Of a stretch of 64,000 nt of DNA, positions 34,639 through 44,355 are shown in pieces. A model generated the notes under the pieces. The model did not search any database and had not been told where the DNA came from. It worked only from the letters and a program-made list of their open reading frames with translations. The translations under genes and the position numbers were made by a program. How positions within the stretch are numbered: position 1 is the first letter of the stretch; every line of letters starts with the position of its first letter. The stretch is from Rhynchopus sp. YZ270_cl-10 (Eukaryota > Euglenozoa > Diplonemea > Diplonemida > Diplonemidae), in assembly GCA_964035575.1 (NCBI GenBank), contig OZ037891.1:62001-126000 (forward strand), read 5' to 3'.

Positions 34639-37600
34639 ATGAGGAGGAAGGCCCTTTTGGGGGCGTTGTGGGTGGTGCTGCATGTCTGCATCAGCAGCAG
34701 CAGCAGGTGCTACACCAACAGCAGCAGCAACAGCAGCAACAGCAGCAACAGCAGCATATGCTACACCAGCTGCAACTGCAGCAGAAGCAACAACGGTAGC
34801 AACAAGAGCAGCAACAGCAGCAACAGCAGCAACAGCAGCAACAGCAGCAACAGCAGCAACAGCAGCAACAGCAGCAACAGCAGCAACAGCAGCAACAACA
34901 TAAGCTGCATCAACAGCAGTAGCAGGAGCACCAACATCAGGAGCGGCAGCTTCCTATGCTACAACAGCTTCCTCATCAGTGGCAGGAGCCCCATTCCCCC
35001 CCTTTTTTACCCCAAAAAGAGGCCTCTTGAGCCCAACAACCCAAGCAGCTGCAGCTTTGATAGCAGCAACAAAAACGTGTGTGGAGGCAACAAAGTAAAG
35101 AACTGTTGTCATAACAACCCACACCCCCCTTCCCCCCATGATATCCCCAAAAAGAGGCAATGTATGCCCAACCACATCAGTGGCTGCAACTGTGATAGCA
35201 GCAAAAACGAAATCTTCGGAGTCCTGGGTGGGGTCCCAGTATCACCCCTGGTGTGCAGCAGCAGTTCCAAAGGCCTTTACAGCAGCAGTTCCAACAGCAG
35301 GCTCTACAGCTTTTTCACCAGCAGTTCCAAAGGCTTCAGCAGCAGCGGTTCCAACAGCAGGTCCAACAGCAGGCACAACAGCAGTTTAAACAGCAGTTCC
35401 AACGGCTTCTGCAGCAGCAAGAGCGTTTCCAAAAGCAGTTCCAGCAGCAGTTCCAGCAGCAGTTCCAACAGCAGGCACAACAACAGTTTCAACTGCAGTT
35501 CCAAAGACTTCTGCAGCAGCAGCTCCAACAGCAGGTCCAACAGCAGGCACAACAGCAGTTTCAACAGCAGTTCCAATGGCTTCTGCGGCAGCAGCTCCAA
35601 CGGCGGGTCCAGCAGCGTCTCCAACAGCAGTTCCAGCAGCAGTTCCAACAGCAGGCACAACAGCAGTTTAAACAGCAGTTCCAATGGCTTCTGCAGCAGC
35701 AGTTCCAACAGCGTTTCCAAAAGCAGTTCCAGCTACAGGCACAACAGCAGTTTCATCAGCAGTTCCAAGGACTTCTGCGGCAGCAGCTCTAACGGCAGGT
35801 CCAACAGCAGTTCCAACAGCAGGCTTAGCAGCAGTTTCAACAGCAGTTCCAAAGACTTCTGCAGCAGCGTTTCCAACAGCCGTTCCAGCAGCAGTTCCAA
35901 CAGCAGGCACAACAGCAGTTTAAACAGCAGTTCCAATGGCTTCTGCAGCAGCAGTTCCAACAGCGTTTCCAAAAGCAGTTCCAGCAACAGGCACAACAGC
36001 AGTTTCATCAGCAGTTCCAAGGACTTCTGCGGCAGCAGCTCTAACGGCAGGTCCAACAGCAGTTCCAACAGCAGGCTTAACAGCAGTTTTAACAGCAGTT
36101 CCAAAGACTTCTGCAGCAGCGGTTCCAACAGCAGGTCCAACAGCGTCTCCAAAAGCAGTTCCAGCAGCAGTTCCAACAGCAGGCACAACAGCAGTTTCAA
36201 CTGCAGTTCCAAAGACTTCGGCAGCAGCAGCTCCAACAGCAGGTCCAACAGCAGGCTTAGCAGCAGTTTCAACAGCAGTTCCAAAGACTTCTGCAGCAGC
36301 GTTTCCAACAGCCGTTCCAGCAGCAGTTCCAACAGCAGGCACAACAGCAGTTTAAACAGCAGTTCCAATGGCTTCTGCAGCAGCAGTTCCAACAGCGTTT
36401 CCAAAAGCAGTTCCAGCAACAGGCACAACAGCAGGCACAACAGCAGTTTCATCAGCAGTTCCAAGGACTTCTGCGGCAGCAGCTCTAACGGCAGGTCCAA
36501 CAGCAGTTCCAACAGCAGGCTTAACAGCAGTTTTAACAGCAGTTCCATAGACTTCTGCAGCAGCAGTTCCAACAGCAGGTCCAACAGCAGCACCAACATC
36601 AACAGCAGACGCAGCAACAACAACTTAGGGGGTGGTGAGCGAGGTATGCTGGTGTTCGGGGTCAGCCTTGAGGGGCGAGAAGGACAGAGTGGCTGTGTGA
36701 TGATGCGGGGGTGGCAAAAGGGGTGTGTACAGATAGAGTTTTGGTTCGACTGGTGGTGCAACCTCTGGGAGGTCTTCACCTCCTTGCGTCAACCTGACCC
36801 CTGCTGGGTAGTCGAGGCACCTGAGTGGGGAGTGTTTGTGTCGTTCGCGGTCCTGGATCTGTGGAAGGACAGACGCGCCCCTACCCTCAGTCATCTCATT
36901 TTGTGGCTAGTGGGCAGGAGGACCAGGAGGACGCGACGAGGACACCGGTCCTTGAACTGGACCAAGTCACAGGCGGGCAGGCTCCGTCGGCGCAAGGCGC
37001 CCTGCAATCGTCCGCCCTCTCCGGCAGCGCACCCAGTTTTCCGCAGGATCAGGGTCGCCGATGCGTTGAGAGGTGCTTTGCAGTGTGTGGCCATCTGGGT
37101 TCTGGTTTTTGTGGGGTCTGAGCTTGGGAGGTCAGCGCCACATGTTTTGGGTTGCGCGCTTTTTCGGGACGCGGAGGTGCTGGGGGTGGGTCTGCTGCGG
37201 GGACTGTGCCGCGTTCGGAGAGGATGGCGGTGGCTGGAAGGGGCGAGCGAGCGAGTGCGCCGATGGACCGGAGGGATCCGAGTGGCTGCCAGCTTGGTGA
37301 GGGCCAGTGTGATGGGGGTGGGTCAGTTGTCGGTGTGTGCAGCCGAGTGGGTGTGGGTTGCATGGTCCGCAGGTGGTTGTTTGGCGGGTTTTGTGGCACT
37401 GGTCGGCGTCGCGCGCCCACTTGGCTGGGTTCTTCTCTTGGAGGTGCGCCGTGTGGCAGCACGCAGGTGGACTCGTAGGATCGGGATGGCATTTGGCATG
37501 CTGGTGGTGTCCCTACTGGTCTTGCTGTCGTTGTTGTGGCGAGCGGTGACGCCCTGGGACCTGCGCCCTGCCCCTGCTGATCCGGAGCACCCGATCAGCT

Positions 37601-40600
37601 TGTCCCCGTTTGCGTTGACCGGTGGGTGCGCAAACGTGAACGCTCCTGCGTATACAGAGCAAGCGGTGTCTGTGGACGCGACTCTGGCGAAGTTTGGAGC
37701 TAAACGCATCCCCAACGTGTCCACAAATGATTGTGGTTATGTGGCACTACACCTCTGGGACCACGACACGCAGCCGGACGTGAGGGCAATGCGCAAGCAG
37801 CTGTATGACACAGCAGTGGAGGTGTCGAACCGCCTGGTGCAGGTGCTGGGGTCGCAGGAGGCCATGACGGAGTTTGCCAATGGTGTGACCGGCGAGGCCC
37901 ACCTCAACCACTTGGGGCTTCAGCTCACCGCGACAGCATCCCGCATCAACATCGTGGTGGTGCAGGCGTCGGAAGAGAACCCCCTCGTGCGCATCACCCC
38001 TGGTAGCAAAAGAGTCGCCAAGTCGTACGCGGAGAGCTTCCAAGCGAAACTTCCCACGGTCGTCATCGCTCTCTGTGACTCTCACTTTGAGGCAGTGGAG
38101 CTTGTCCCGGAGGTGGGGAAGACCAAGGAGGGGATGGCAGAGAAGATGAGGAAGGAGGCTCGGCAGGCAGTGCTGGACACAGCGCATTTGGATGGCATCA
38201 TCCCCACCAACACCACCACCACCGCCCCCCTGGCTACCAAGCTGGGACACATCAATGCGGATCGGGTGTTCTGCCCCTTTGATGGATGCAGAGCGGGAAT
38301 TTTGTCTTCGAGTGATGCGGTCGGGGGCCTGTCTCGTAAGGGCTTGCTGCAGCACATGCGTCGCCACCAGGCGGATGGAGCGTACATCCCCGACGAGCTG
38401 TTGGGCCACTTGGGCATGTCGCGCTGTGCGAACGATCAGTGCGACATGCTATTGCCGCAGAGCAAGGAGGTCTGCAACACCTGTACGGTGCACTTTGGCG
38501 AAGAAGGCTTCACCGCTCCGTCTCCCTCCAGTCGAGGAATGCTGACAGATCAGGATGACCTCCCCTCCTTTGAAGTCATGGGGACCACCAGGATCCAGCT
38601 GAAGGGCGGGTGCCCAGACAAACACCTGCAGCTGTACAGCGAGCTCTTCCTGAGGGTTCTTATGGACATCCTTGAGTACCAAGACGAGGTGGCCTGGAAG
38701 CGCCTTGCACTGTTCTTCACTGTGTTGCACCGGACACGGACAGAACGAGGGGGCAAGGACCAGGAGCGACGTTTGACGAGCACTTGGGGGAAGGACTTGG
38801 AGGCTTGGAAGGCTGGCCAGTATGTCGCCCTGTGGGAGCAAACGGTAGAGGAGCGGAAGCCAAGGCCCTCTGGGTGGTCGGACGAGGACACTGACGAAGG
38901 GAGACGGAAGCGCACCATCGCCAAAGCGAGAGCAGGACTCCCGAGCCAGGCCATGTCTTGCGCTACCAGCGACGGCCTCGCCCCACAGACACCGGCGACG
39001 CTGGAAAAGCTTCAGACGAAGCACCCAGCCGCTGCCGACTCCAAGGCCCTGGAGCAGGCGGATTGGCCCCAGCCTCAGGAGGTCCCACCGGTGACAGTGG
39101 TGGAGGTGATGAAGGCCCTGCGGAGCATGCCGAAGTCATCGGCGGCGGGTCCCTCGAACGTGACGGGCGCGCACCTTCGTACACTTTGCCTACAGAGGCG
39201 GGCTAAGGGCACTTTGGCAGCGCTGGCCGCAGTGTTGACGTCTTTGGCACGAGGAAATGCTCCAGTGGAGGTGGCTGAGTTCTTCGCCGGCGCTAACTTG
39301 GTGGCTCTCCGGAAGCCTGCAAAGGGGCCGGGCCTGGAGGAGGACGTGCGACCGATTGCGGTTGGGGACACTCTCCGCAGACTGGTGGGAAAGATTCTGT
39401 CGGCGCGAGTGCGGGTGCCTGCTAGGACGCTTCTTCTTCGAGGGAACCAGGTGGGGGTGGCAACGGCAAGGGGGGCGGCAGTGGCGACTGATGTTATCTC
39501 GCAGTACGCCGTGCGCAACCGCGGAAAAGGTAAAGTCATTTTGAAAATTGACTACCGTAACGCGTTCAACTGCGTAGACCGCCTGTCGATGCTAAGAGCG
39601 GTCGACGCGAACCTCCCCGAGCTGGCCCCATGGGTGCGATGGTGTTACCTGGAGCCCTCCAGCCTGTATTATGGTGGAGATACCATAAGGTCACAGCGCG
39701 GAGCTCAACAAGGAGATCCCTTGGGCCCGCTTCTCTTCTCCCTGACCATCCACCAGATGGCGCTAGAGCTGAAGGGGCACCCAGGCCTGGATGGGACTTT
39801 GTGGTACCTCGATGACGGCTCTCTGCGGGGGTCCCCTAAGGCGGTTTTTGAGGCGTACCAGGTTCTGCGCACTCGTAGCTCCGAACTGGGGTTGGAGGTG
39901 AACGCGAACAAGTGTGAGCTCATCTCCACTGGTGGCGTCTCCAAGGAGGATCTCGAGGCCGTGGGGTTCACGTTGAACGAGGGTGGACAGGACGCCATGG
40001 GTGAAGGCGGGTTTCGGCTGTTGGATGTGGATGGGTTCGATTTCTTGGGCATCCCCATTGGGTCTGCGGCTTTCTGCGAGGAGTACATGGCCCGGAAGGT
40101 GGACGATTCCCGCCGCAACCTGGAAGCCCTTGTGGACCTCGGGGACTCCCAGGCAGCCTTCTACGTACTGAGATACTGCGAAGGCTACTGCCGCATGGTG
40201 TTCTACATGCGGGGGATCCCACAGTGCGCGGAGTACCTGACGGCTTTTGACGACCTGATTGACAGGTGCCTGGCTGCGCTTCTGCATGACCCGGATGGGG
40301 CGCTGCCGGAGTTGGCAAGGGCGCAGGCGGCGCTTCCTGTGGCGCTTGGGGGGCTGGGTATCCGTCGCACAGTGGACCATCGGACGGCTGCGTCCCTCGC
40401 CTCTCAGTCAGGGAACCTGCAACTGTCGCAGGCCTTGGACCCTGCCTTCACCTGGGATGAGGAGAGATGGAACAGCGCGGCTGAGGAGTACAACTCCAGG
40501 GTACCGGTGGCGTTTCACGTGGACAGGGCTCAGCCGAAGAAGATCCTGGAGCAGCAGAGTCTGTCATCTGCGGTGATTGACGCCCAGGCAGACAAGTTGA

Positions 40601-43600
40601 TGCAACAGCTCTGCATGCGAGACCGAGCACGGATGAAGTCCCTTCTCCTGCCGCTTTCTGGGACGTACCTCACGGCGACACCCTCAGCAAGGAACCAGAT
40701 GTCTTCAGCGGACTTTGCGGTTGTGACCCGTTTCCGACTAGGGGTGGCCATCCATGCGGAGGGAACGACTTGCTCGGCATGTCAGGGGGGGCAGAAAAGG
40801 GTTGTCATGGACTCCTTTGGCGACCACACCTTTGGCTGCCCCTACGCCAAACACCGCGTCGCCCGCCACAACGCCTTGCGGGATTCGGTGTACAGAGCGG
40901 CTCAAGGGGCGGGCTTGGACCCTGCTTTGGAGGAGACCGTGAGAGTGGATTTGGAGTCGAAGAAGCGGCCAGGCGACGTCTACCTCCCAGTAGGAGTGGC
41001 GGAAAATGGACCTCGTTGTTTGGACATCACCCACGTGTGCCCCACCTTGCCTTCCTACAGAACAGGGGCCTCGAAGTTTGTGGGCTGGTCGGCGAAGAAC
41101 CAGGGCCAGGTCAAACGGGAGAAGCACGAGCGGGATTTGAACAAGATCAACACCAAGTTCTCCCCTATTGTGTTTGAAGCCTTCGGGGGTGCAGGCGACG
41201 AGGCGAACCTCTTGATTGCGCAGCTTGGAGGCCTGACGACGGGACAGACGTCGCACCTGACAGGGTCGGCAGAGTTGCGCATCCGGGAGAGCATTGCGGT
41301 GGCGTACCAGAAAAAGGTCGCATCTTCCTTTCTGGAGCGGGGTGCTATGTGTGTAGGGATTGCCACCCTGAAGCGGGAGCCGTGTGTGGAGGTAGATGTG
41401 GCACCGTCTGCAGAGGACATGGACCGGTTTGGACGCCGCAGTGCAGGGGCCGTGGAACCTCTCTGTGATGATGCGAACCCTGACGACGATATGAGTCGTC
41501 CTGCTCCAGACCGGTCGGAGGAGCAGCAGGGGAAGCGCAAGAGGGACGTGAAGCCGGACCACGTGGAGCCACCGAGGAAGCGGACCGGGAGGTTCGATTC
41601 GGCTACCGTGATTCCGGAAGGGCCGGGTCTCGATGTGGTGCGTGAGTGGGAGTTTTTGCGTGAGTGCCCGGCAGCGCAGAGGCCTCGGGCGACGGAACAG
41701 GCGGCCAAGCTGGGAGCCTCGAAGGTGACTTGGTCGTTTGTGGCGGGGGACTGTGCTTTTGAGGCTTTGCTCTTCGCCACTGGGCGCACGGATTTGTCGG
41801 TGGAGGGTCTGCGCCAGGCGGCAGTGAAGAAGGTCCAGGGCCGCGCTGATCTGTCGAGTGCGGCTGTCCCTAATTTTGGGGTCTGGCAGCGGCTGATGAC
41901 GAGTGGGGACAGAGGAGACGAGCGTACGTGGGCGGATGCCATTGCAGTGGCGGGGGCAGGGGAGGCTCTTGAGGTATCTGTGGTCATCCTCAACGAGTTC
42001 GCCCGCCCTTCTCTGATGGTGCCAAGAAAACGGCCTAAGGCAGTGGTCCTTCTCCTCCACTCGGGTGACCAGGATGCGGCAGATGGATCCGGCAGTATCC
42101 CGGGACACTACGAGCCCCTCACCATGGACCCGGCTCTGCAGCAGCACATCCTGTCTTTTGAGGCCACAGGTGGTAAGGGGGAGTGCCAGTCAGAGCGCCC
42201 CATGGCTTTTGTGGGAGCGAGGGAGGCGGAGGCGTCGAACACTTTCCTGCAGTGCGAACAATGCAGCAAGCTCTTCGATGCGTCGGACGCACACTTCTGC
42301 TGTCACACGTGTGGTGGCTTGGCATGTCTGCACTGCGCTCAGGGGTCCAAGCACTGCCCTCTGTCGCAAATTGGCAGGGCGGAATACTTCAGTGCCCTGT
42401 CTTTTTTGCACTCGAATGTTCCGGCTCAGGCTGCCTCTGCGGAGGGGAGCGGAGACCCACCACCTAAACGGGCTCCTTCTCCAGCAGTGCCAGCTCCCGA
42501 GGGCGAGGACGTCGAGGAGGTAGACACGCCAATGGCGGGCGAAGAGGGGCAGCAGGCAGAACAGAAGCAGCAGAAGCACGAGAAGCAACGGAAACAGCAG
42601 AAGCAGCAACAACAAAAGGCGGACCAGGAGAAGAAGGAAGCGTTGCAGCGTGCGTCGGACGCGTGGCAGCAAGCCCTGGAGGTACGGCGGGAGCATCGTC
42701 GGTCGTGGGGACCGGATTTGGCCGCGCTTCGGGGCACTTTTGGCGACCGCCAGCAGGAGTTGAGTCGTTTCCTGGAGGAACAGAATGTGCGTCTGGACCA
42801 GGCGAAGGCGGCGGACAGGCATCGTGTGGAGGAGCTGACCGCCAGGCACAAGCGGGAACTCGCAGAGGACGCGAAGAGGATGCATGCGCAGTACTTGGAA
42901 GACTGCGATCGGCACCCCGAAGCAGGAGAGTCGCTCCGGGCGGAGTATGACAGGCAACGCTGCGAGAGGCATTACGCCATCGCAGCTAAGCATGAGTCGG
43001 AGCAGAAGGCGACCACTCTGGTGTTGACGGCGGTGAACCTCTCCCGACAGCTGGAGGCAGAACGCATGGTGGCATACGGGCGGTGCTTTGGGGTGGTGTG
43101 CGAAGGGCGGCTATTCCTCCCCTGCCATGCGGTGCGGAGAGCGGTGGGCGACGACCCTGAAGGACTCGAACCTGACTGTGTCGGCGACTGGATGGCTCTC
43201 TTTGGTCCTCAAGGTGCTTCTCCGTGCCCGGGCGAGTTCCTGTACTGCTGGGCGACACAGCAGCCGTGGAGTGGGAACGGGGAGGGGGACGGTGATTGCC
43301 CGGAGTCGGTGGTCGCCCGTCAGGCGGTTAGGAAGATAGCAGGGGAGGCCGGATACTGCGACACCTGGGGCAAGACCAGCGCGGTCATCGTCGTTCGGGA
43401 AGGCAGGGTCAGCTGGGGAACCCCTTCTCGGGATCAGCTGGAGGAGGAGGTGGGGCGACAGGCCGAGGCGGCAGACACCGAGGTGCGTGTGAAGGTGGAG
43501 GAGATGGATGATGATGAGCAGGAGCAGGAGGAGGACCTCGACACCGCGATGGAGGGGGCGGATCGCTCGCATTCTCTGTCAGTGGAAGGCATCCCTGACC

Positions 43601-44355
43601 AGAAGAAGCAAGCGAGGGTGAGGGAATTGCTGAGGGCGCAGAGCGAGGCTTGGATGTGGACGGAGGAGGAGCGGACGGAGAGGGGGGGTCTTTTCCCGTG
43701 CCTCACCATGGGGTCGCCGGTGCCTTCTTCTGTGACGAAGTGGATCTCCCTGTTCCACTACCGTCAGGGAGAGAAACAGGATGGCAGACCCTTGTTGTCA
43801 CTCCCCCTCTCTACCGCTACTTTCACTCAGTGGTATGAGGTGATGAAGGTGGTGGGTTTGCATGAGTGGTCGGTTAAGGAAAAGTGCAAGGCAAAGTCGA
43901 CGTTGCATGCCCTGACGGACAACCGGAGCAGTAGGGGGCAGGCCTTTGCAGCGGAGAGTACAAGGAGGGAGAATGAGGCACGAGCGGCTCGAGAGGGAAT
44001 AGGCCGACAACCTCAAGCCTCCTCTTCTTCTTCTTCTTCCTCCACCTCTGCAGGCCGTGGCACTACAACCTCCATCGCCCAACCTGCAGTCTCCACTTCT
44101 TCCTCCTCCTCATCGGCAGGCCGTGGCAATGCAACCTCCTCCGCCCAACCTGCTCCTTCCCCAGCTCCCAAAGGACCCCAGCGCCATGCAGCTCAGGGTA
44201 GGTCCAACACGTCGAACGTGTTCACCGACTCAGTGGCACAGGCGACGCAGCATGTGCTCTCGCCCCAGGAGGTGCAGAGAGGGCGCAATGGTCGCGGTGG
44301 TGGACAGAAGGGGAGACAGAGCGGAGGAAGGAAGGGGAACAAGGGGAAGAATTAG
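34639..44355 (+). CDS. Retrotransposon D polyprotein (OTU-ZnF-RT-RLE-OTU), 3238 aa
   Basis: Intact retrotransposition polyprotein, used here as reference. The start is the first ATG (AAAAATGAGG). Order: hydrophobic N-terminus (5-18); Ser/Asn/Cys repeats (20-660); region with GGGERGMLVFG and several hydrophobic segments, the strongest about 947-970 (GMLVVSLLVLLSLL); OTU-like protease 1 (NDCGY, Cys1032; SHFEAV, His1149); C2H2 finger (Cys1212, Cys1217, His1239, His1243); reverse transcriptase (Asp1638, YLDD 1723-1726); CCHC knuckle (2045, 2048, 2063, 2067); endonuclease core (Asp2113 in RPGD, Asp2129 in LDITH); NLS-like GKRKRDVKPD and PPRKR (2298-2319); OTU-like protease 2 (GDCAFE, Cys2372; GHYEPL, His2490); Cys-rich finger (2539-2576); Gln/Lys coiled coil (2635-2803); Ser-rich then Gly/Arg-rich tail. 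No APE endonuclease or RNase H was recognised. OTU catalytic activity is inferred from motifs only. Confidence 0.9.
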   Translation: MRRKALLGALWVVLHVCISSSSRCYTNSSSNSSNSSNSSICYTSCNCSRSNNGSNKSSNSSNSSNSSNSSNSSNSSNSSNSSNSSNNISCINSSSRSTNIRSGSFLCYNSFLISGRSPIPPLFYPKKRPLEPNNPSSCSFDSSNKNVCGGNKVKNCCHNNPHPPSPHDIPKKRQCMPNHISGCNCDSSKNEIFGVLGGVPVSPLVCSSSSKGLYSSSSNSRLYSFFTSSSKGFSSSGSNSRSNSRHNSSLNSSSNGFCSSKSVSKSSSSSSSSSSSNSRHNNSFNCSSKDFCSSSSNSRSNSRHNSSFNSSSNGFCGSSSNGGSSSVSNSSSSSSSNSRHNSSLNSSSNGFCSSSSNSVSKSSSSYRHNSSFISSSKDFCGSSSNGRSNSSSNSRLSSSFNSSSKDFCSSVSNSRSSSSSNSRHNSSLNSSSNGFCSSSSNSVSKSSSSNRHNSSFISSSKDFCGSSSNGRSNSSSNSRLNSSFNSSSKDFCSSGSNSRSNSVSKSSSSSSSNSRHNSSFNCSSKDFGSSSSNSRSNSRLSSSFNSSSKDFCSSVSNSRSSSSSNSRHNSSLNSSSNGFCSSSSNSVSKSSSSNRHNSRHNSSFISSSKDFCGSSSNGRSNSSSNSRLNSSFNSSSIDFCSSSSNSRSNSSTNINSRRSNNNLGGGERGMLVFGVSLEGREGQSGCVMMRGWQKGCVQIEFWFDWWCNLWEVFTSLRQPDPCWVVEAPEWGVFVSFAVLDLWKDRRAPTLSHLILWLVGRRTRRTRRGHRSLNWTKSQAGRLRRRKAPCNRPPSPAAHPVFRRIRVADALRGALQCVAIWVLVFVGSELGRSAPHVLGCALFRDAEVLGVGLLRGLCRVRRGWRWLEGASERVRRWTGGIRVAASLVRASVMGVGQLSVCAAEWVWVAWSAGGCLAGFVALVGVARPLGWVLLLEVRRVAARRWTRRIGMAFGMLVVSLLVLLSLLWRAVTPWDLRPAPADPEHPISLSPFALTGGCANVNAPAYTEQAVSVDATLAKFGAKRIPNVSTNDCGYVALHLWDHDTQPDVRAMRKQLYDTAVEVSNRLVQVLGSQEAMTEFANGVTGEAHLNHLGLQLTATASRINIVVVQASEENPLVRITPGSKRVAKSYAESFQAKLPTVVIALCDSHFEAVELVPEVGKTKEGMAEKMRKEARQAVLDTAHLDGIIPTNTTTTAPLATKLGHINADRVFCPFDGCRAGILSSSDAVGGLSRKGLLQHMRRHQADGAYIPDELLGHLGMSRCANDQCDMLLPQSKEVCNTCTVHFGEEGFTAPSPSSRGMLTDQDDLPSFEVMGTTRIQLKGGCPDKHLQLYSELFLRVLMDILEYQDEVAWKRLALFFTVLHRTRTERGGKDQERRLTSTWGKDLEAWKAGQYVALWEQTVEERKPRPSGWSDEDTDEGRRKRTIAKARAGLPSQAMSCATSDGLAPQTPATLEKLQTKHPAAADSKALEQADWPQPQEVPPVTVVEVMKALRSMPKSSAAGPSNVTGAHLRTLCLQRRAKGTLAALAAVLTSLARGNAPVEVAEFFAGANLVALRKPAKGPGLEEDVRPIAVGDTLRRLVGKILSARVRVPARTLLLRGNQVGVATARGAAVATDVISQYAVRNRGKGKVILKIDYRNAFNCVDRLSMLRAVDANLPELAPWVRWCYLEPSSLYYGGDTIRSQRGAQQGDPLGPLLFSLTIHQMALELKGHPGLDGTLWYLDDGSLRGSPKAVFEAYQVLRTRSSELGLEVNANKCELISTGGVSKEDLEAVGFTLNEGGQDAMGEGGFRLLDVDGFDFLGIPIGSAAFCEEYMARKVDDSRRNLEALVDLGDSQAAFYVLRYCEGYCRMVFYMRGIPQCAEYLTAFDDLIDRCLAALLHDPDGALPELARAQAALPVALGGLGIRRTVDHRTAASLASQSGNLQLSQALDPAFTWDEERWNSAAEEYNSRVPVAFHVDRAQPKKILEQQSLSSAVIDAQADKLMQQLCMRDRARMKSLLLPLSGTYLTATPSARNQMSSADFAVVTRFRLGVAIHAEGTTCSACQGGQKRVVMDSFGDHTFGCPYAKHRVARHNALRDSVYRAAQGAGLDPALEETVRVDLESKKRPGDVYLPVGVAENGPRCLDITHVCPTLPSYRTGASKFVGWSAKNQGQVKREKHERDLNKINTKFSPIVFEAFGGAGDEANLLIAQLGGLTTGQTSHLTGSAELRIRESIAVAYQKKVASSFLERGAMCVGIATLKREPCVEVDVAPSAEDMDRFGRRSAGAVEPLCDDANPDDDMSRPAPDRSEEQQGKRKRDVKPDHVEPPRKRTGRFDSATVIPEGPGLDVVREWEFLRECPAAQRPRATEQAAKLGASKVTWSFVAGDCAFEALLFATGRTDLSVEGLRQAAVKKVQGRADLSSAAVPNFGVWQRLMTSGDRGDERTWADAIAVAGAGEALEVSVVILNEFARPSLMVPRKRPKAVVLLLHSGDQDAADGSGSIPGHYEPLTMDPALQQHILSFEATGGKGECQSERPMAFVGAREAEASNTFLQCEQCSKLFDASDAHFCCHTCGGLACLHCAQGSKHCPLSQIGRAEYFSALSFLHSNVPAQAASAEGSGDPPPKRAPSPAVPAPEGEDVEEVDTPMAGEEGQQAEQKQQKHEKQRKQQKQQQQKADQEKKEALQRASDAWQQALEVRREHRRSWGPDLAALRGTFGDRQQELSRFLEEQNVRLDQAKAADRHRVEELTARHKRELAEDAKRMHAQYLEDCDRHPEAGESLRAEYDRQRCERHYAIAAKHESEQKATTLVLTAVNLSRQLEAERMVAYGRCFGVVCEGRLFLPCHAVRRAVGDDPEGLEPDCVGDWMALFGPQGASPCPGEFLYCWATQQPWSGNGEGDGDCPESVVARQAVRKIAGEAGYCDTWGKTSAVIVVREGRVSWGTPSRDQLEEEVGRQAEAADTEVRVKVEEMDDDEQEQEEDLDTAMEGADRSHSLSVEGIPDQKKQARVRELLRAQSEAWMWTEEERTERGGLFPCLTMGSPVPSSVTKWISLFHYRQGEKQDGRPLLSLPLSTATFTQWYEVMKVVGLHEWSVKEKCKAKSTLHALTDNRSSRGQAFAAESTRRENEARAAREGIGRQPQASSSSSSSSTSAGRGTTTSIAQPAVSTSSSSSSAGRGNATSSAQPAPSPAPKGPQRHAAQGRSNTSNVFTDSVAQATQHVLSPQEVQRGRNGRGGGQKGRQSGGRKGNKGKN
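35253..36620 (+). repeat. Minisatellite array in the D polyprotein gene
   Basis: Degenerate units assembled from CAGCAGTTCCAACAGCAG and related blocks encode Ser/Asn-rich repeats (SSSNSRHNSSFNCSSKDF). Unit number and order differ from the arrays in C and C2, consistent with slippage. A CAG/CAA triplet tract precedes it at 34690-34925. Confidence 0.85.
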
